Origin: Segatella copri
GTDB lineage: Bacteria > Bacteroidota > Bacteroidia > Bacteroidales > Bacteroidaceae
Direction: 5' to 3'
Assembly: GCF_009494395.1 (NCBI RefSeq)
Contig: NZ_VZCB01000018.1
Span: forward strand, 16,092 to 80,091
Length of the DNA: 64,000 nt
The notes below the pieces were generated by a model. The model was not told where the DNA came from and did no database searches. It saw only the letters and a list, made by a program, of their open reading frames with translations. Numbering within the stretch: the first letter of the stretch is position 1; each line of letters starts with the position of its first letter. The position numbers and the translations under genes are program-made. Positions 44,973 through 54,158 of this stretch are shown one piece after another.

Positions 44973-45631
44973 TAAATATAAATCGCATTGCACAATATGC
45001 CATGTATGCATATTGCATTTTCGCATTGTTTTCGCTGGCATTTTCTGTTTGCAGACAAGCGGGCTTATCCTTCAGAACAAGTCCCATCCTGATTCCAATA
45101 AGTCCCATCCTGGTTACCATCAAGCAACTGGTCTTGCAGCTCGCCCCTATAGCTTTATGGGGAATATTCCGCTACACGCTACCGGCAGGCGTAAAATTGC
45201 TACGACGCTGCAGCGAGTTGATGGTACTTTACTATGTGCTCTCATTCATCCTGGGCCAATGCTTCAATCTTCATCTCGTAACAATGATGCAGAACGGACA
45301 GATTACCCAAATGGCTTCCATACTCACCTGGACAGAAAGCACGACGGGCCTGATTTCCGTCATCGCCTCCCTGGTAGCCGGCTGTCATCTGTGCAGCAAG
45401 CACAGGGGCAACATGCGCAAACTGGGCATAGCCCTTGTCCTGGTTTTCATCGCATGGCTGCTATGCTCGAATCTCCTCCCTGCGGCAGTGTTTTATCTGG
45501 CAGGTAACACCCAGCAGGCAGCCTTCACCTGCATGAATCTCATCAGTATGATAACAACGACATCGGCTTATATATACGCATACTATAGGATGTTTCGGGC
45601 AATAAAAACTATAGGATGTATCGGGCAATAA
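44951..45631 (+). CDS. Polytopic membrane protein, unknown, with a captured promoter
   Basis: The 226-residue protein has about six hydrophobic segments (for example YAMYAYCIFALFSLAFSV; KLGIALVLVFIAWLLC) and resembles small DUF2975-like membrane proteins, though I cannot confirm a family. The first 10-12 codons and the promoter are homologous to the 5' end of the AAA-ATPase gene at 43779, so the original start may have been replaced. Near the 3' end a short direct repeat (AAACTATAGGATGT-like) is seen. Confidence 0.6.
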   Translation: MERKSYSININRIAQYAMYAYCIFALFSLAFSVCRQAGLSFRTSPILIPISPILVTIKQLVLQLAPIALWGIFRYTLPAGVKLLRRCSELMVLYYVLSFILGQCFNLHLVTMMQNGQITQMASILTWTESTTGLISVIASLVAGCHLCSKHRGNMRKLGIALVLVFIAWLLCSNLLPAAVFYLAGNTQQAAFTCMNLISMITTTSAYIYAYYRMFRAIKTIGCIGQ

Positions 45632-45714
45632 AACTAAATAAATACAAATTCTCGGATATACAGATTACAGAAAGGTTATCAGTTTTACAGAAAGTGTTAT
45701 CAGTTCTACAGAAA

Positions 45715-45783
45715 GAAATTTGCAATACACTGCAAATTTCACTCAGAAACACGAGAAATTTGCAATGCACTGCAAATTTCTCG
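45715..45783. repeat. Two perfect palindromes GAAATTTGCA-N6-TGCAAATTTC ahead of the AAA_14 ATPase gene
   Basis: The copies are at 45715-45740 and 45752-45783 (the second extended by CGA/TCG), 40 bases apart. Just upstream, two ATCAGTT-TACAGAAAG direct repeats occur (45679-45716). The -7 element TATATTTG at 45795-45802 follows directly, so the palindromes are probable operators or transcript hairpins controlling this promoter. Confidence 0.7.
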
Positions 45784-45879
45784 AAAAAGTTTCGTATATT
45801 TGCAGCGCATTTCATTTTTAACAATCAAGATAGAATGCAAAATGAATAGCAAAGTGAATAAATAGAACATAAAGAGAAT

Positions 45880-47094
45880 ATGATAGAGCGCAAAGAATAC
45901 ATGAATCTCCTGGAGAAATGGAGAGACAAGAAGGCCATCAAGGTAGTAACAGGCATACGACGCTGTGGCAAGTCATCGCTGCTGAGGATGTTTAGGGAGA
46001 AACTTCTCTCGGACGGAGTATCCGAAGAACAAGTACAGGACCTCAACTTCGAGGATCTCGACAACGAACCGTTCCTCGACTATAAAATTTTGTACGCGCA
46101 CGTAAAGCAGAACCTGTGCCCAGACAAGATGAACTATCTCTTCTTTGACGAGATACAGATGGTGGAAAATTTCCAAAAAGTGATAGACAGCCTGTTTCTG
46201 CTAGACAACGTAGACATTTACGTTACTGGCAGCAATGCCTACCTGCTCTCTGGCGAAATAGCCACCCTGCTCACCGGAAGATACATCGAAATCAAGCTCT
46301 ACCCTTTCTCCTTCCGAGAATTCATGCAGACGCAGCCTGCCCATACTTCCCGAGAGCTCGCCTATCGCCAATACATCGAACTGGGTTCCTTCCCATACAT
46401 TCCCCAAATCAGCCAAGACCGAGAGATGGTGCGTGAATACCTGTCAGGTCTCTACAACACCATCGTACTGAAAGACGTGGTGAGCCGCAAGAAGATAACC
46501 GATGTGATGATGTTGCAAAGTGTGGTAAGATTCCTTGCTGACAATATAGGCAACATATCCGTAATCAAGCGCATCAGCGATACCATGACCTCGCTGGGCA
46601 GAAAGACTACATCTCATACGATAGAAAACTACGTCTCTGCCCTCACCGACAGCTATATCTTCTACCCAGTGCAGAGATATGATGCCAAGGGTAAGCAGCT
46701 ATTGAAGACTGGACAGAACCTTTATCTTGCCGACGTAGGTCTGCGCCAAGTCATCAATGGCACCAAAGGTGGCGACTTGGGGCACGTACTGGAGAACATC
46801 GTGTATCTGGAACTAGCACGACGAGGCGGAGAAATCTATGTAGGCAAAGCCGGTGATGCAGAGATAGACTTCGTGGTAATCATTGGTGAACACAAGGCAT
46901 ACTATCAGGTATCGCTCAGCGTAAGGGATGAGACCACGATGCAGAGAGAATTGGCATCCCTGAAGTCCATCTCCGACAATTTTCCAAAATATCTGCTCAC
47001 TCTGGACAACGACCCCGTCCAGTTTCATGATGGAATCAAGCAAGAATATGTGCTCGACTGGCTTATGGAATGCTATGATTCACCTAAAAAATAA
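45880..47094 (+). CDS. AAA_14/DUF4143 family ATPase
   Basis: The 404-residue protein has Walker A VVTGIRRCGKSSLL (about residues 22-35), Walker B MNYLFFDEIQMV (about 84-95), a sensor-like IYVTGSNAYLL, and the family's FSFREFM (about 144-150). The C-terminal DUF4143 domain ends in a PD-(D/E)XK-like core (GDAEIDFVVI, YYQVSLSV). These proteins are abundant, often horizontally transferred, and without an assigned role. The promoter region holds two palindromes. It is followed by a nitroreductase gene 22 bases later, possibly co-transcribed. Confidence 0.9.
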   Translation: MIERKEYMNLLEKWRDKKAIKVVTGIRRCGKSSLLRMFREKLLSDGVSEEQVQDLNFEDLDNEPFLDYKILYAHVKQNLCPDKMNYLFFDEIQMVENFQKVIDSLFLLDNVDIYVTGSNAYLLSGEIATLLTGRYIEIKLYPFSFREFMQTQPAHTSRELAYRQYIELGSFPYIPQISQDREMVREYLSGLYNTIVLKDVVSRKKITDVMMLQSVVRFLADNIGNISVIKRISDTMTSLGRKTTSHTIENYVSALTDSYIFYPVQRYDAKGKQLLKTGQNLYLADVGLRQVINGTKGGDLGHVLENIVYLELARRGGEIYVGKAGDAEIDFVVIIGEHKAYYQVSLSVRDETTMQRELASLKSISDNFPKYLLTLDNDPVQFHDGIKQEYVLDWLMECYDSPKK

Positions 47095-47115
47095 GACTCA
47101 CATAGAAAAGCAATA

Positions 47116-47658
47116 ATGGAAAAGAATCAGATTTTTGAAAATATTATGAGCCGTACATCGGTGAGAAGCTATACAGACATGCCTGTAGAGCCGGAGAAGG
47201 TGGAGAGGATGCTGCGTGCCGGCATGGCGGCTCCATCGGCATGCAACAAGCAGCCTTGGCATTTTGTGGTTATCAACGACAGAGAGATTCTCGACCAGAT
47301 ACCACAGTTCAGTCCTTATGCCAGCATGGTGAAGCAGGCACCACTCGCCATTGTGGTTTGCGGATGCCTGGACAAGACGCTGGAAGGCATCGAGCAGGAG
47401 TTCTGGATTCAAGACTGCTCGGCAGCCACGGAGAACATCCTGCTGATGGCTCACGGGTTGGGACTTGGCGGAGTATGGACAGCCCTCTATCCTCTGAAAG
47501 AACGATACGAGGGAATGCAGCAACTGCTGCATCTGCCCAAGACGATGATTCCGCTCAACACCCTCATCATCGGATATCCGAAGAATCAGGTGGCAGCAAA
47601 GGATAAGTGGAAAGAGGAGAATGTATCCTATAATAAATGGATGGAGAAAAATTCATAA
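47116..47658 (+). CDS. Nitroreductase family protein
   Basis: The 180-residue FMN oxidoreductase has SRTSVRSYTDMPV (FMN phosphate contact), RAGMAAPSACNKQPWHF (about residues 35-51) and the C-terminal GLGGVWTALYP and IIGYPK. It is cytoplasmic and has no signal. It differs from the lipid-anchored paralogue at 44047-44679. The gene is 13 bases ahead of the MutS-like gene, so the two are likely co-transcribed. Confidence 0.9.
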   Translation: MEKNQIFENIMSRTSVRSYTDMPVEPEKVERMLRAGMAAPSACNKQPWHFVVINDREILDQIPQFSPYASMVKQAPLAIVVCGCLDKTLEGIEQEFWIQDCSAATENILLMAHGLGLGGVWTALYPLKERYEGMQQLLHLPKTMIPLNTLIIGYPKNQVAAKDKWKEENVSYNKWMEKNS

Positions 47659-47670
47659 TAAAGAAAAAGT

Positions 47671-49614
47671 ATGAATATCAAGGAGAATTATCAACAATAT
47701 GTAAGCCGATATGCTTCTGAGGTGGCTGCCCTGAAGCGTAAGAATACGGGATTTATAACGGGCGAGCTACTGGCTTTCGGCGGCATCCTCGCCTTCCTGA
47801 TCTGCTATTTCGCATTGGATGGGGATACGCAGAACTATCTGTTGGGGGCGGTGTTGTGCCTGATTGCCTATCTGGGTATCAGACGACTTGACGACAAAAA
47901 TAAGGAGAAGATAGAGCATCTTTCGGCTTTGCTCAAGGTTTATCAGGACGAAATCAAGGCTTGGGAGGGCGATTTCTCACCTTTCGAAACGGGCGATTCC
48001 TATCAGAATCCGCAGCATCCTTATTCCTTCGACCTCGATGTCTTCGGCAAGAGTTCGCTGTTCAACCGCATCTGCCGAACCATCACATCGGGCGGTTCGG
48101 AGGCACTCGCCAGGAATCTTACCCGGGAAACGCCTCTGAATATGGAGGATATCAAAAGAAGAAGGGATTTGCAGAAGGAATTGGCGGGAGAAGGCGAAAA
48201 CTGGCGAATGGAATTCCTGGCACTTGGCGAAAAGAACAGAAGCCAAAATGCGGATGGCAAAATGGTGCATGGCAAGATGAAGAAGATTGATTCTGCTGCG
48301 GTGGTGGATGCGATGCAGAAGGTTTCGAAGATGGAGGTGCCGGCATGGTTTGGATCTCCGGTTTCTCTCGTTATCGGATGGATGATGATTATCGGAGTCA
48401 TCGGTTCCGTGATTTTATCGATATGCGATATGGTTTCGGTGGATTTTGCCCTGTGGTGGGTGTTGGTTCAATACATGGTGGTGTTCTTCGTCTGCAAGCA
48501 GACACTTGATAAGATAGACAGCAATGGCGGCAAGCTTCGCCATCAGCTCATCGCCTATGCCCAGATACTCCAGCTTATCAACAGGCGCAATTTCCATAGC
48601 GAATTAGGCAAGGAGATGCAGAATTCCCTGGCAGATGCCCTGCCTTCCTTTGCCCAACTGGAAAAGATATTGAAGGGGTATGACAGAAGAGGCAACTTCC
48701 TGGGTCTTTTCTTCACCGATGCCTTCATGCTGAGCGATTTCTTCCTGGTTCGCAGTTTCCTGAAATGGAAGAATACCTATATGATGAAGATGGAGGAATG
48801 GATGCATATCATCAGCGAGATGGATGCGATGGTTTCGATGGCGAATTTCAGATATAATCATCCGGAGGCGGAAGAGGCGGAATTTGTTTCGGGAAGTCCG
48901 GAAGCAGATACAGATAGCAATGTTTCTGAAAATGCAAGAATCGGAAGTCCGGAAATCGTGTTCGAGGGTAAGAATCTCTATCATCCTTTCCTGGGTGCCA
49001 AGGCGGTGAAGAACGATTTCACCATCAAGGACGACAACTATTATATCATCACCGGAGCCAATATGGCGGGAAAGAGTACCTTCCTGCGTTCGCTGGGCGT
49101 GAACTATATCCTGGCGATGGCGGGTATGCCGGTGTTTGCGGATCAGCTGAAGATTTCCCGTTTCAGATTGTTCTCGAGTATGAGAACCACCGATGATTTG
49201 ACGCATGGCATCTCTTATTTCAATGCAGAATTGATTAGATTGGAGGAGCTTCTGAAGTTCTGCAAGGAAAGTGCAGAGGGAAAGTTCTGCAAAGAAAGTA
49301 TAGCGGGCAATAAGGAATCACTCCGAACGCTGATTATTCTGGATGAGATTCTGAAAGGAACGAATTCATTGGATAAGCTGAATGGTTCGAGAAAGTTCCT
49401 CGAAGCCATTGCCAAACAGCCGGTGAGCGGCATCATTGCTACCCACGATTTGGAACTTTCCAAGATGGAGAATGATGCATCAGGAAAATTCCACAACTAT
49501 TGTTTCGAGATAGATTTGGGCACAGATGTTACCTATACTTATAAGATACAGAAGGGTGTGGCAAGAAACCAGAATGCCACCTTCTTACTGAATAAGATTC
49601 TGGAGAAATATTAA
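47671..49614 (+). CDS. Membrane-anchored MutS-family ATPase
   Basis: The 647-residue protein keeps the MutS core and ATPase domains but lacks the mismatch-recognition domain. Two pairs of hydrophobic segments (about residues 30-75 and 230-275) suggest membrane insertion. The ATPase signature is TGANMAGKSTFLRSLG (about 466-481), and Walker B is LIILDEILKGTNSLDKLNGSRKF (about 552-574). Such MutS-like proteins occur in Bacteroidota next to metabolic genes, and their role in repair is unproven. An internal repeat (KFCKESxxGK, about 530-547) is seen. Confidence 0.85.
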   Translation: MNIKENYQQYVSRYASEVAALKRKNTGFITGELLAFGGILAFLICYFALDGDTQNYLLGAVLCLIAYLGIRRLDDKNKEKIEHLSALLKVYQDEIKAWEGDFSPFETGDSYQNPQHPYSFDLDVFGKSSLFNRICRTITSGGSEALARNLTRETPLNMEDIKRRRDLQKELAGEGENWRMEFLALGEKNRSQNADGKMVHGKMKKIDSAAVVDAMQKVSKMEVPAWFGSPVSLVIGWMMIIGVIGSVILSICDMVSVDFALWWVLVQYMVVFFVCKQTLDKIDSNGGKLRHQLIAYAQILQLINRRNFHSELGKEMQNSLADALPSFAQLEKILKGYDRRGNFLGLFFTDAFMLSDFFLVRSFLKWKNTYMMKMEEWMHIISEMDAMVSMANFRYNHPEAEEAEFVSGSPEADTDSNVSENARIGSPEIVFEGKNLYHPFLGAKAVKNDFTIKDDNYYIITGANMAGKSTFLRSLGVNYILAMAGMPVFADQLKISRFRLFSSMRTTDDLTHGISYFNAELIRLEELLKFCKESAEGKFCKESIAGNKESLRTLIILDEILKGTNSLDKLNGSRKFLEAIAKQPVSGIIATHDLELSKMENDASGKFHNYCFEIDLGTDVTYTYKIQKGVARNQNATFLLNKILEKY

Positions 49615-49672
49615 TAGGGCAAGAGTATTACCCTATTAGTATTTCTGCATACATAAAGAACATTCTTGATTG

Positions 49673-49917
49673 CTGCGGATTACAAATCCGCAGAGCTTCA
49701 ATAGGTTAGGACATTTTTTAACGCCGGATTTCAAATCCGGCGGAACGCCTAACGGACAAGAATTTCGGCAGACATCCTTCCCGATAGGCGTCCCGGCGGA
49801 TTTGAAATCAAGTTCGCAATCCCGATAGGCGTCCATGCCCGTTAGGCGTCCCGGCGGATTTGAAATCCGCCGTAAAAAAGGTTCGACCTATTAAAACCGG
49901 GGGATTTGTAATCCCCC
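49673..49917. repeat. Cluster of REP-like palindromes
   Basis: Five related units share a GGATTTnAAATCC core: 49673-49693 (CTGCGG arms), 49722-49742 (CGCCGG), a half unit at about 49793-49809, 49852-49872 (CGGCGG) and 49899-49917 (GGGGGATT arms). The block AGGCGTCCCGGCGGATTTGA occurs twice. This fills the 319-base gap after the MutS-like gene. It resembles REP/BIME repeats mobilised by REP-associated transposases, none of which is encoded here. Confidence 0.75.
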
Positions 49918-49933
49918 ATACATAAATTACATG

Positions 49934-50398
49934 TTACAGCTCAACGCTATCCAGGCGGAATTTCAGCAAGCCGGCTGGTACCTTTACCATTACCTCATCA
50001 CCAGCCTTCTTACCCAGAAGGGCCTTGGCAATAGGCGACTTGATAGAGATTTTTCCACTATGCAAATCAGCCTCGTGAGGATTTACGATAACATAACTCA
50101 TGCTGCACTTGTTGGCGAGATTGGTAATCTTAATCTTGCTCAACAAGCCAACGGTATCACTCTTCAATCGAGACTTGTCGATGACACGGGCATTCTCCAA
50201 AACCTTCTGCTTGAAACTGATGCGGCTCAACAGTTTGCCCTGCTCACGCTTGGCAGCATGATACTCGAAATTCTCACTGAGGTCGCCCTTGTCGCGAGCC
50301 TCAGCTATCGCATCGCGAACGGCTGGCAACTCTACGTTAACCATGTGTTGAAGTTCGGCCACGAGCTCATCGTAGCCTTCTTGAGACATATATTCCAT
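49934..50398 (-). CDS. greA: Transcription elongation factor GreA
   Basis: The 154-residue protein rescues backtracked RNA polymerase by stimulating transcript cleavage. The N-terminal coiled coil begins MEYMSQEGYDELVAEL and contains the conserved acidic tip (ARDKGDLSENFEY, about residues 34-46). The C-terminal FKBP-like domain has ISIKSPIAKALLGKKAGDEV. The length is normal. A -7 element lies at 50467-50474 (minus), giving a leader of about 60 bases. Confidence 0.96.
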   Translation of the reverse strand: MEYMSQEGYDELVAELQHMVNVELPAVRDAIAEARDKGDLSENFEYHAAKREQGKLLSRISFKQKVLENARVIDKSRLKSDTVGLLSKIKITNLANKCSMSYVIVNPHEADLHSGKISIKSPIAKALLGKKAGDEVMVKVPAGLLKFRLDSVEL

Positions 50399-50637
50399 TT
50401 TTCCTATTTTCTTAATTATCTATTATCTTATTGTTCTTAAGAATGATGATTTTTAATTTCGGGGTGCAAAGTTACTAGTAAAACATGAAATCACCAAACT
50501 TTTTTAGTGAAAAAGTTGAGAATCCTTCGTTTTTGCCAATGGCAAAGGCTTTTCAAATCATTATTTTTAGGTATTGCAGAGGTCGGAAAATACCACTAAC
50601 TTTGCAACCCAATTATAAAACATTAAAAGAAAAGATA

Positions 50638-52287
50638 ATGAGAGATAAAAAGAACAAACATTTTACTTGGAAGAAATACCACCGATGGTTCGGACTTATA
50701 CTATCCGTCTTCATGCTGGTATTCTGCGTATCGGGCATCATCCTGAACCATCGCCAGCTCTTTGCCGATTGCGATGTAAGCAGGAGCATTTTGCCTCCGG
50801 CTTATCATATCCAGAACTTCAATAACGGCGTTATCAAGGGTTCCATCAGGATTGATGGGCATGCAGATTTAGCATCAGCTGGTGGAATCAAGGCATCTGA
50901 TGATTCCGTTTTGGCTTATGGCTACGGTGGCATCTGGCTTACGGATGCAAAGATGAAAAGCTGGAAAAACTTTAACAAGGGATTACCCAAGAACGTGGAT
51001 GGCAGGAATATCCGAAATATGGTACAGACGAAAAACGGAGAAATCTGGTGTGCAGCCACGATGGATGTTTATCGCTTCAACGGAAAGGAATGGAGAAGAT
51101 TTCCATTACCCGACAATCATGAGCGAATCGCTGATATAGCATTAACCAAAGACAGCACGAGCCTCATCGCCATGACCCGCTCTGCTGTTTATGAAATATC
51201 CGGTAAGAAGACGGATGCAGTCAACGAAAAGACGGATGCTGCCAACGAAAAGACGGATGCTATCAGCGAAAAGACGAATGTTACCCGCAAAATCATCGGT
51301 CAACCAGAAGGATTTATCCCAAAAGTTACCCTCTTCAAAACCGTATGGAATCTGCATAGCGGTGCTTTCTTCGGGTTAACCGGAAGATTGGTGGTGGATG
51401 CCATCGCCATCGTGCTCATCATCCTCTCTATAACGGGCATCATCCTTTTCATTCTGCCTTACCGTATTCGCCGACAGAAGCGCTTGCAGGCAAGAGAAAA
51501 GATGCAGAAGCTTGGCAAGCAGATGGTTTTCAATGCAAAATGGCATAATAAATTAGGATACACGACTATCATCCTTACACTTTGGCTAGCGATAACAGGT
51601 ATGTGTCTCCGTCCACCATTGATGATACCTCTGGCAATGAACAAAACCACAGAAAAGGTGAAGGATGGGAATGTCTGGCACGATAAGCTTCGCGCCATCC
51701 GATGGGATGCAGCAGAGGGCAATTGGCTTGTTTCTACCTCTGAAGGATTCCTGAGAGTGGATGAGCATTTCCTGCATCAACCTACCTTATTAAATAAGGA
51801 GAAGGCACCAAAGGTAAGTCCGATGGGAGTTACCGTTTTCGAGAGCGACGGCAAGGGTGGTTGGCTGGTTGGTTCTTTCAGCGGCATGTTTCGATGGTAT
51901 CCGGAAAAGAATCTGATTGTGGATTATTTCACGGGGAAACAGAATATCGAAAAGTCGATGATTCCGATTTCAAACCATCTGGTTAGCGGTTATTCTCGGG
52001 ATTTCTTTGATGGAAAAGAGGTGGTTTTCGATTATAGCAAAGGGGCGAGCTTAGGTGAAACAGCATCTACCCCCGAGTTGCTTTCTGCCACCCCCATGTC
52101 GCTTTGGAATGTGGCTTTAGAACTTCACGTGGGCAGATGCTATTCTCCGCTTTTAGGTCCTCTTTCCGACCTCTTCGTATTCATCTCCGGTTTGCTGATA
52201 ACGCTGGTTTTGCTTTCCGGCTATATTATTCTGCATCGGCGAAAGAAGAAGAAGAAGAGCCCCAAACTTCCTCAGAAATCTCTCTAA
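50638..52287 (+). CDS. PepSY-associated transmembrane protein
   Basis: The product is about 549 residues from ATG 50638, just after a -7 element (TAACTTTG, 50597-50604); a longer upstream frame crosses this promoter. It has an N-terminal helix (KYHRWFGLILSVFMLVFCVSGIILNH), large periplasmic beta-propeller-like segments and membrane helices in the middle and at the C-terminus, as in PepSY_TM proteins often tied to iron or redox uptake. A 21-nt tandem repeat encodes KTDAVNE/KTDAANE/KTDAISE at about 51213-51275, a likely length-variable linker. Its 3' end overlaps the convergent MetE-like gene by 62 bases. Confidence 0.75.
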   Translation: MRDKKNKHFTWKKYHRWFGLILSVFMLVFCVSGIILNHRQLFADCDVSRSILPPAYHIQNFNNGVIKGSIRIDGHADLASAGGIKASDDSVLAYGYGGIWLTDAKMKSWKNFNKGLPKNVDGRNIRNMVQTKNGEIWCAATMDVYRFNGKEWRRFPLPDNHERIADIALTKDSTSLIAMTRSAVYEISGKKTDAVNEKTDAANEKTDAISEKTNVTRKIIGQPEGFIPKVTLFKTVWNLHSGAFFGLTGRLVVDAIAIVLIILSITGIILFILPYRIRRQKRLQAREKMQKLGKQMVFNAKWHNKLGYTTIILTLWLAITGMCLRPPLMIPLAMNKTTEKVKDGNVWHDKLRAIRWDAAEGNWLVSTSEGFLRVDEHFLHQPTLLNKEKAPKVSPMGVTVFESDGKGGWLVGSFSGMFRWYPEKNLIVDYFTGKQNIEKSMIPISNHLVSGYSRDFFDGKEVVFDYSKGASLGETASTPELLSATPMSLWNVALELHVGRCYSPLLGPLSDLFVFISGLLITLVLLSGYIILHRRKKKKKSPKLPQKSL

Positions 52288-53386
52288 CCAAATCAATCTT
52301 TGCCCATTGCTCAGCATCGGTCAGTTTATTGCCAATCTCGCAAGAGGCAAAACCGCATTGAGGACTGAGACTTAAGCGATTGAGAGAAATATACTTGGCA
52401 GCTTCGTGGATTCTGGCGATAACCGTAGCCTTATCCTCCAACACTGGAGATTTGGAGGTTACCAAACCCAGAACCACCTTCTTGCCATCTGCCACATATT
52501 TCAATGGCTCGAAACCGCCCGAACGCTCATCATCATACTCCAGATAGAAGGTATCTACATCTTCATGAGCGAAAAGATAAGGAGCTACGGCATCGTAGGC
52601 ACCCTTGGTGGCATAGCAGGAATGATAATTGCCACGGCATACGTGGGTGTTGATGGTCAACCCCTCCGGTTTGCCCTCGATGGCAAGGTTGTTCACCTTC
52701 AGATATTGCAGGGCTTCCTGCTCTAGGGTGAACCCTGTGCCCACCTTGGCCTTCCAGTAATCGCTATCCACAATCATTCCCCAGGTGCAATCATCCAGCT
52801 GGATGGTGCGGCAACCGGCTGCATAAATCTCCTGGAAGAAGGTGCGATAAGCCTGGGCAATATCCTCAATCAGCTGGGTGGTGTTAGGATAGAACTTGCG
52901 GGTGTTCTCGGCATTCTTGCCACGAAACAGTTCGGCAAGAAACTGTGCAGGAGCCGGAACCGTCTGCTTTGCCTCGAAGATATATTCGCCCTTGGCATCC
53001 AACTCCTCAAACTGCTTCACAAACAGGAAATCCTTGATAAAAGGATGATTCTCGCCGGTAATCTTGCCGGTCAGTTGGATAGAACCCTTGGTTGTCTCCT
53101 CGCCATGAAACTGGTAGCCATGCTCCAGTTCGATATGTTCCACACCATTGAATCCCCACATAAAGTCGAGATGCCAATAGCTGCGGCGGAACTCGCCATC
53201 GGTGATATAAGGCAGGCGATGCGCCTTCTGCTGCATGATGACCTCAGTAATCAGGCGGTCTTCGATGCTGCGAAGGTCGGTGGCAGAAATCTTGCCATCA
53301 GCAAACTTGGCTCTTGCTTCCTTCAACTCTGCAGGGCGCAAATAGCTGCCCACTGCCTCAAAATGTATATTTCTTACGTTACTCAT
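52226..53386 (-). CDS. MetE-like cobalamin-independent methionine synthase family protein
   Basis: The 386-residue protein corresponds to the C-terminal catalytic half of MetE (YxjG/YxjH type). It has GSYLRPAELKEAR, ITDGEFRRSYWHLDF, IQLDDCTWG, INTHVCRGNYHS (zinc ligands His-x-Cys) and LSPQCGFAS with the second zinc Cys. It transfers a methyl group to a thiol acceptor; the donor may differ from methyl-folate. It has no N-terminal MetE domain. It is monocistronic, with a -7 element at 53502-53509 (minus). Confidence 0.9.
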   Translation of the reverse strand: MSNVRNIHFEAVGSYLRPAELKEARAKFADGKISATDLRSIEDRLITEVIMQQKAHRLPYITDGEFRRSYWHLDFMWGFNGVEHIELEHGYQFHGEETTKGSIQLTGKITGENHPFIKDFLFVKQFEELDAKGEYIFEAKQTVPAPAQFLAELFRGKNAENTRKFYPNTTQLIEDIAQAYRTFFQEIYAAGCRTIQLDDCTWGMIVDSDYWKAKVGTGFTLEQEALQYLKVNNLAIEGKPEGLTINTHVCRGNYHSCYATKGAYDAVAPYLFAHEDVDTFYLEYDDERSGGFEPLKYVADGKKVVLGLVTSKSPVLEDKATVIARIHEAAKYISLNRLSLSPQCGFASCEIGNKLTDAEQWAKIDLVREISEEVWGSSSSSFADAE

Positions 53387-53414
53387 TATTTTATCTCCTA
53401 TATTTTTAAATGGT

Positions 53415-53484
53415 GAATGACTCTTAATTTGCCATGATGAATGACTCTTGATTTGCCATTATCTGATGATGAATGGCTCTTTGC
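53415..53484 (-). repeat. Short direct repeats in the MetE-like leader
   Basis: GAATGACTCTTRATTTGCCA occurs at 53415-53435 and 53439-53459, with a partial third copy from 53471. The spacing is 24 bases, between the -7 element and the start codon. No known riboswitch is apparent. Confidence 0.5.
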
Positions 53485-53560
53485 ATCCGGAATTGCGAGT
53501 GCAAAGGTAAGAAGAAGAATTTTATCTGCCAAATATTCTTCGTAATTCAGAAAAATATGC

Positions 53561-53568
53561 TATCTTTG
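53561..53568 (+). promoter_or_regulatory. -7 promoter element of the Lrp/AsnC gene
   Basis: TATCTTTG lies 41 bases ahead of the ATG at 53609, divergent from the MetE-like promoter at 53502-53509. Confidence 0.6.
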
Positions 53569-53608
53569 CAGCGTATTTAGCAAAATCGCAGAATATTATT
53601 CTGCAAAA

Positions 53609-54139
53609 ATGAATAAAATCAGTAATAAAGGAACAATGGCTACAGAAGAAAATCTCGACGAAATCGACATCAAGATACTCAAGTTGTTGCAGCAGAACTC
53701 CCGACTCACCGTGAAGGAACTTGCCGCAAGAGTACACCTCTCCCCTTCTCCCACCTTCGAACGGCAGAAGCGACTGGAGCGTGAGGGATACATCCAGCGA
53801 TATGGAGCGATAGTGGATCATCACAAGATGGGACACAACGTGATTGTGCTCTGCAATATCCGATTGAAGCAGCACACCCACGACTTGATTCAGCAATTCA
53901 TGGATACCGTGCAAACCATCGACCAGATAACGGAGTGCTACAATACCACTGGTGATTACGACTTCCAAATCAAGGTGTATGCCCACGATATGAAGGATTA
54001 TCAGGATTTCATGCTCAACACCCTGGGAAACATCGACTGCATCGGAAGCCTCCACAGCATCATCGTGATTGGCGAAATCAAGGATTCGCATTATATCCCT
54101 GTAAATAAGAAAAAAGAAGAGATAGAATTGAAAAGATAA
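53609..54139 (+). CDS. Lrp/AsnC family transcriptional regulator
   Basis: The 176-residue protein has an N-terminal helix-turn-helix (LDEIDIKILKLLQQNSRLTV, VKELAARVHLSPSPTFERQK) and a C-terminal RAM ligand-binding domain (ITECYNTTGDYDFQIKVYAHD). Lrp-type proteins sense amino acids. Divergent placement beside the methionine-synthase-like gene suggests it may control that gene, an inference from context. A second in-frame ATG lies at 53639. Confidence 0.92.
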   Translation: MNKISNKGTMATEENLDEIDIKILKLLQQNSRLTVKELAARVHLSPSPTFERQKRLEREGYIQRYGAIVDHHKMGHNVIVLCNIRLKQHTHDLIQQFMDTVQTIDQITECYNTTGDYDFQIKVYAHDMKDYQDFMLNTLGNIDCIGSLHSIIVIGEIKDSHYIPVNKKKEEIELKR

Positions 54140-54158
54140 ATTTGAAGGAGAAAGAATT

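Noticed and set aside
50485..50637. N-terminal extension of the PepSY protein
   Set aside because: It starts upstream of the -7 element at 50597-50604 and lacks a membrane or signal pattern.
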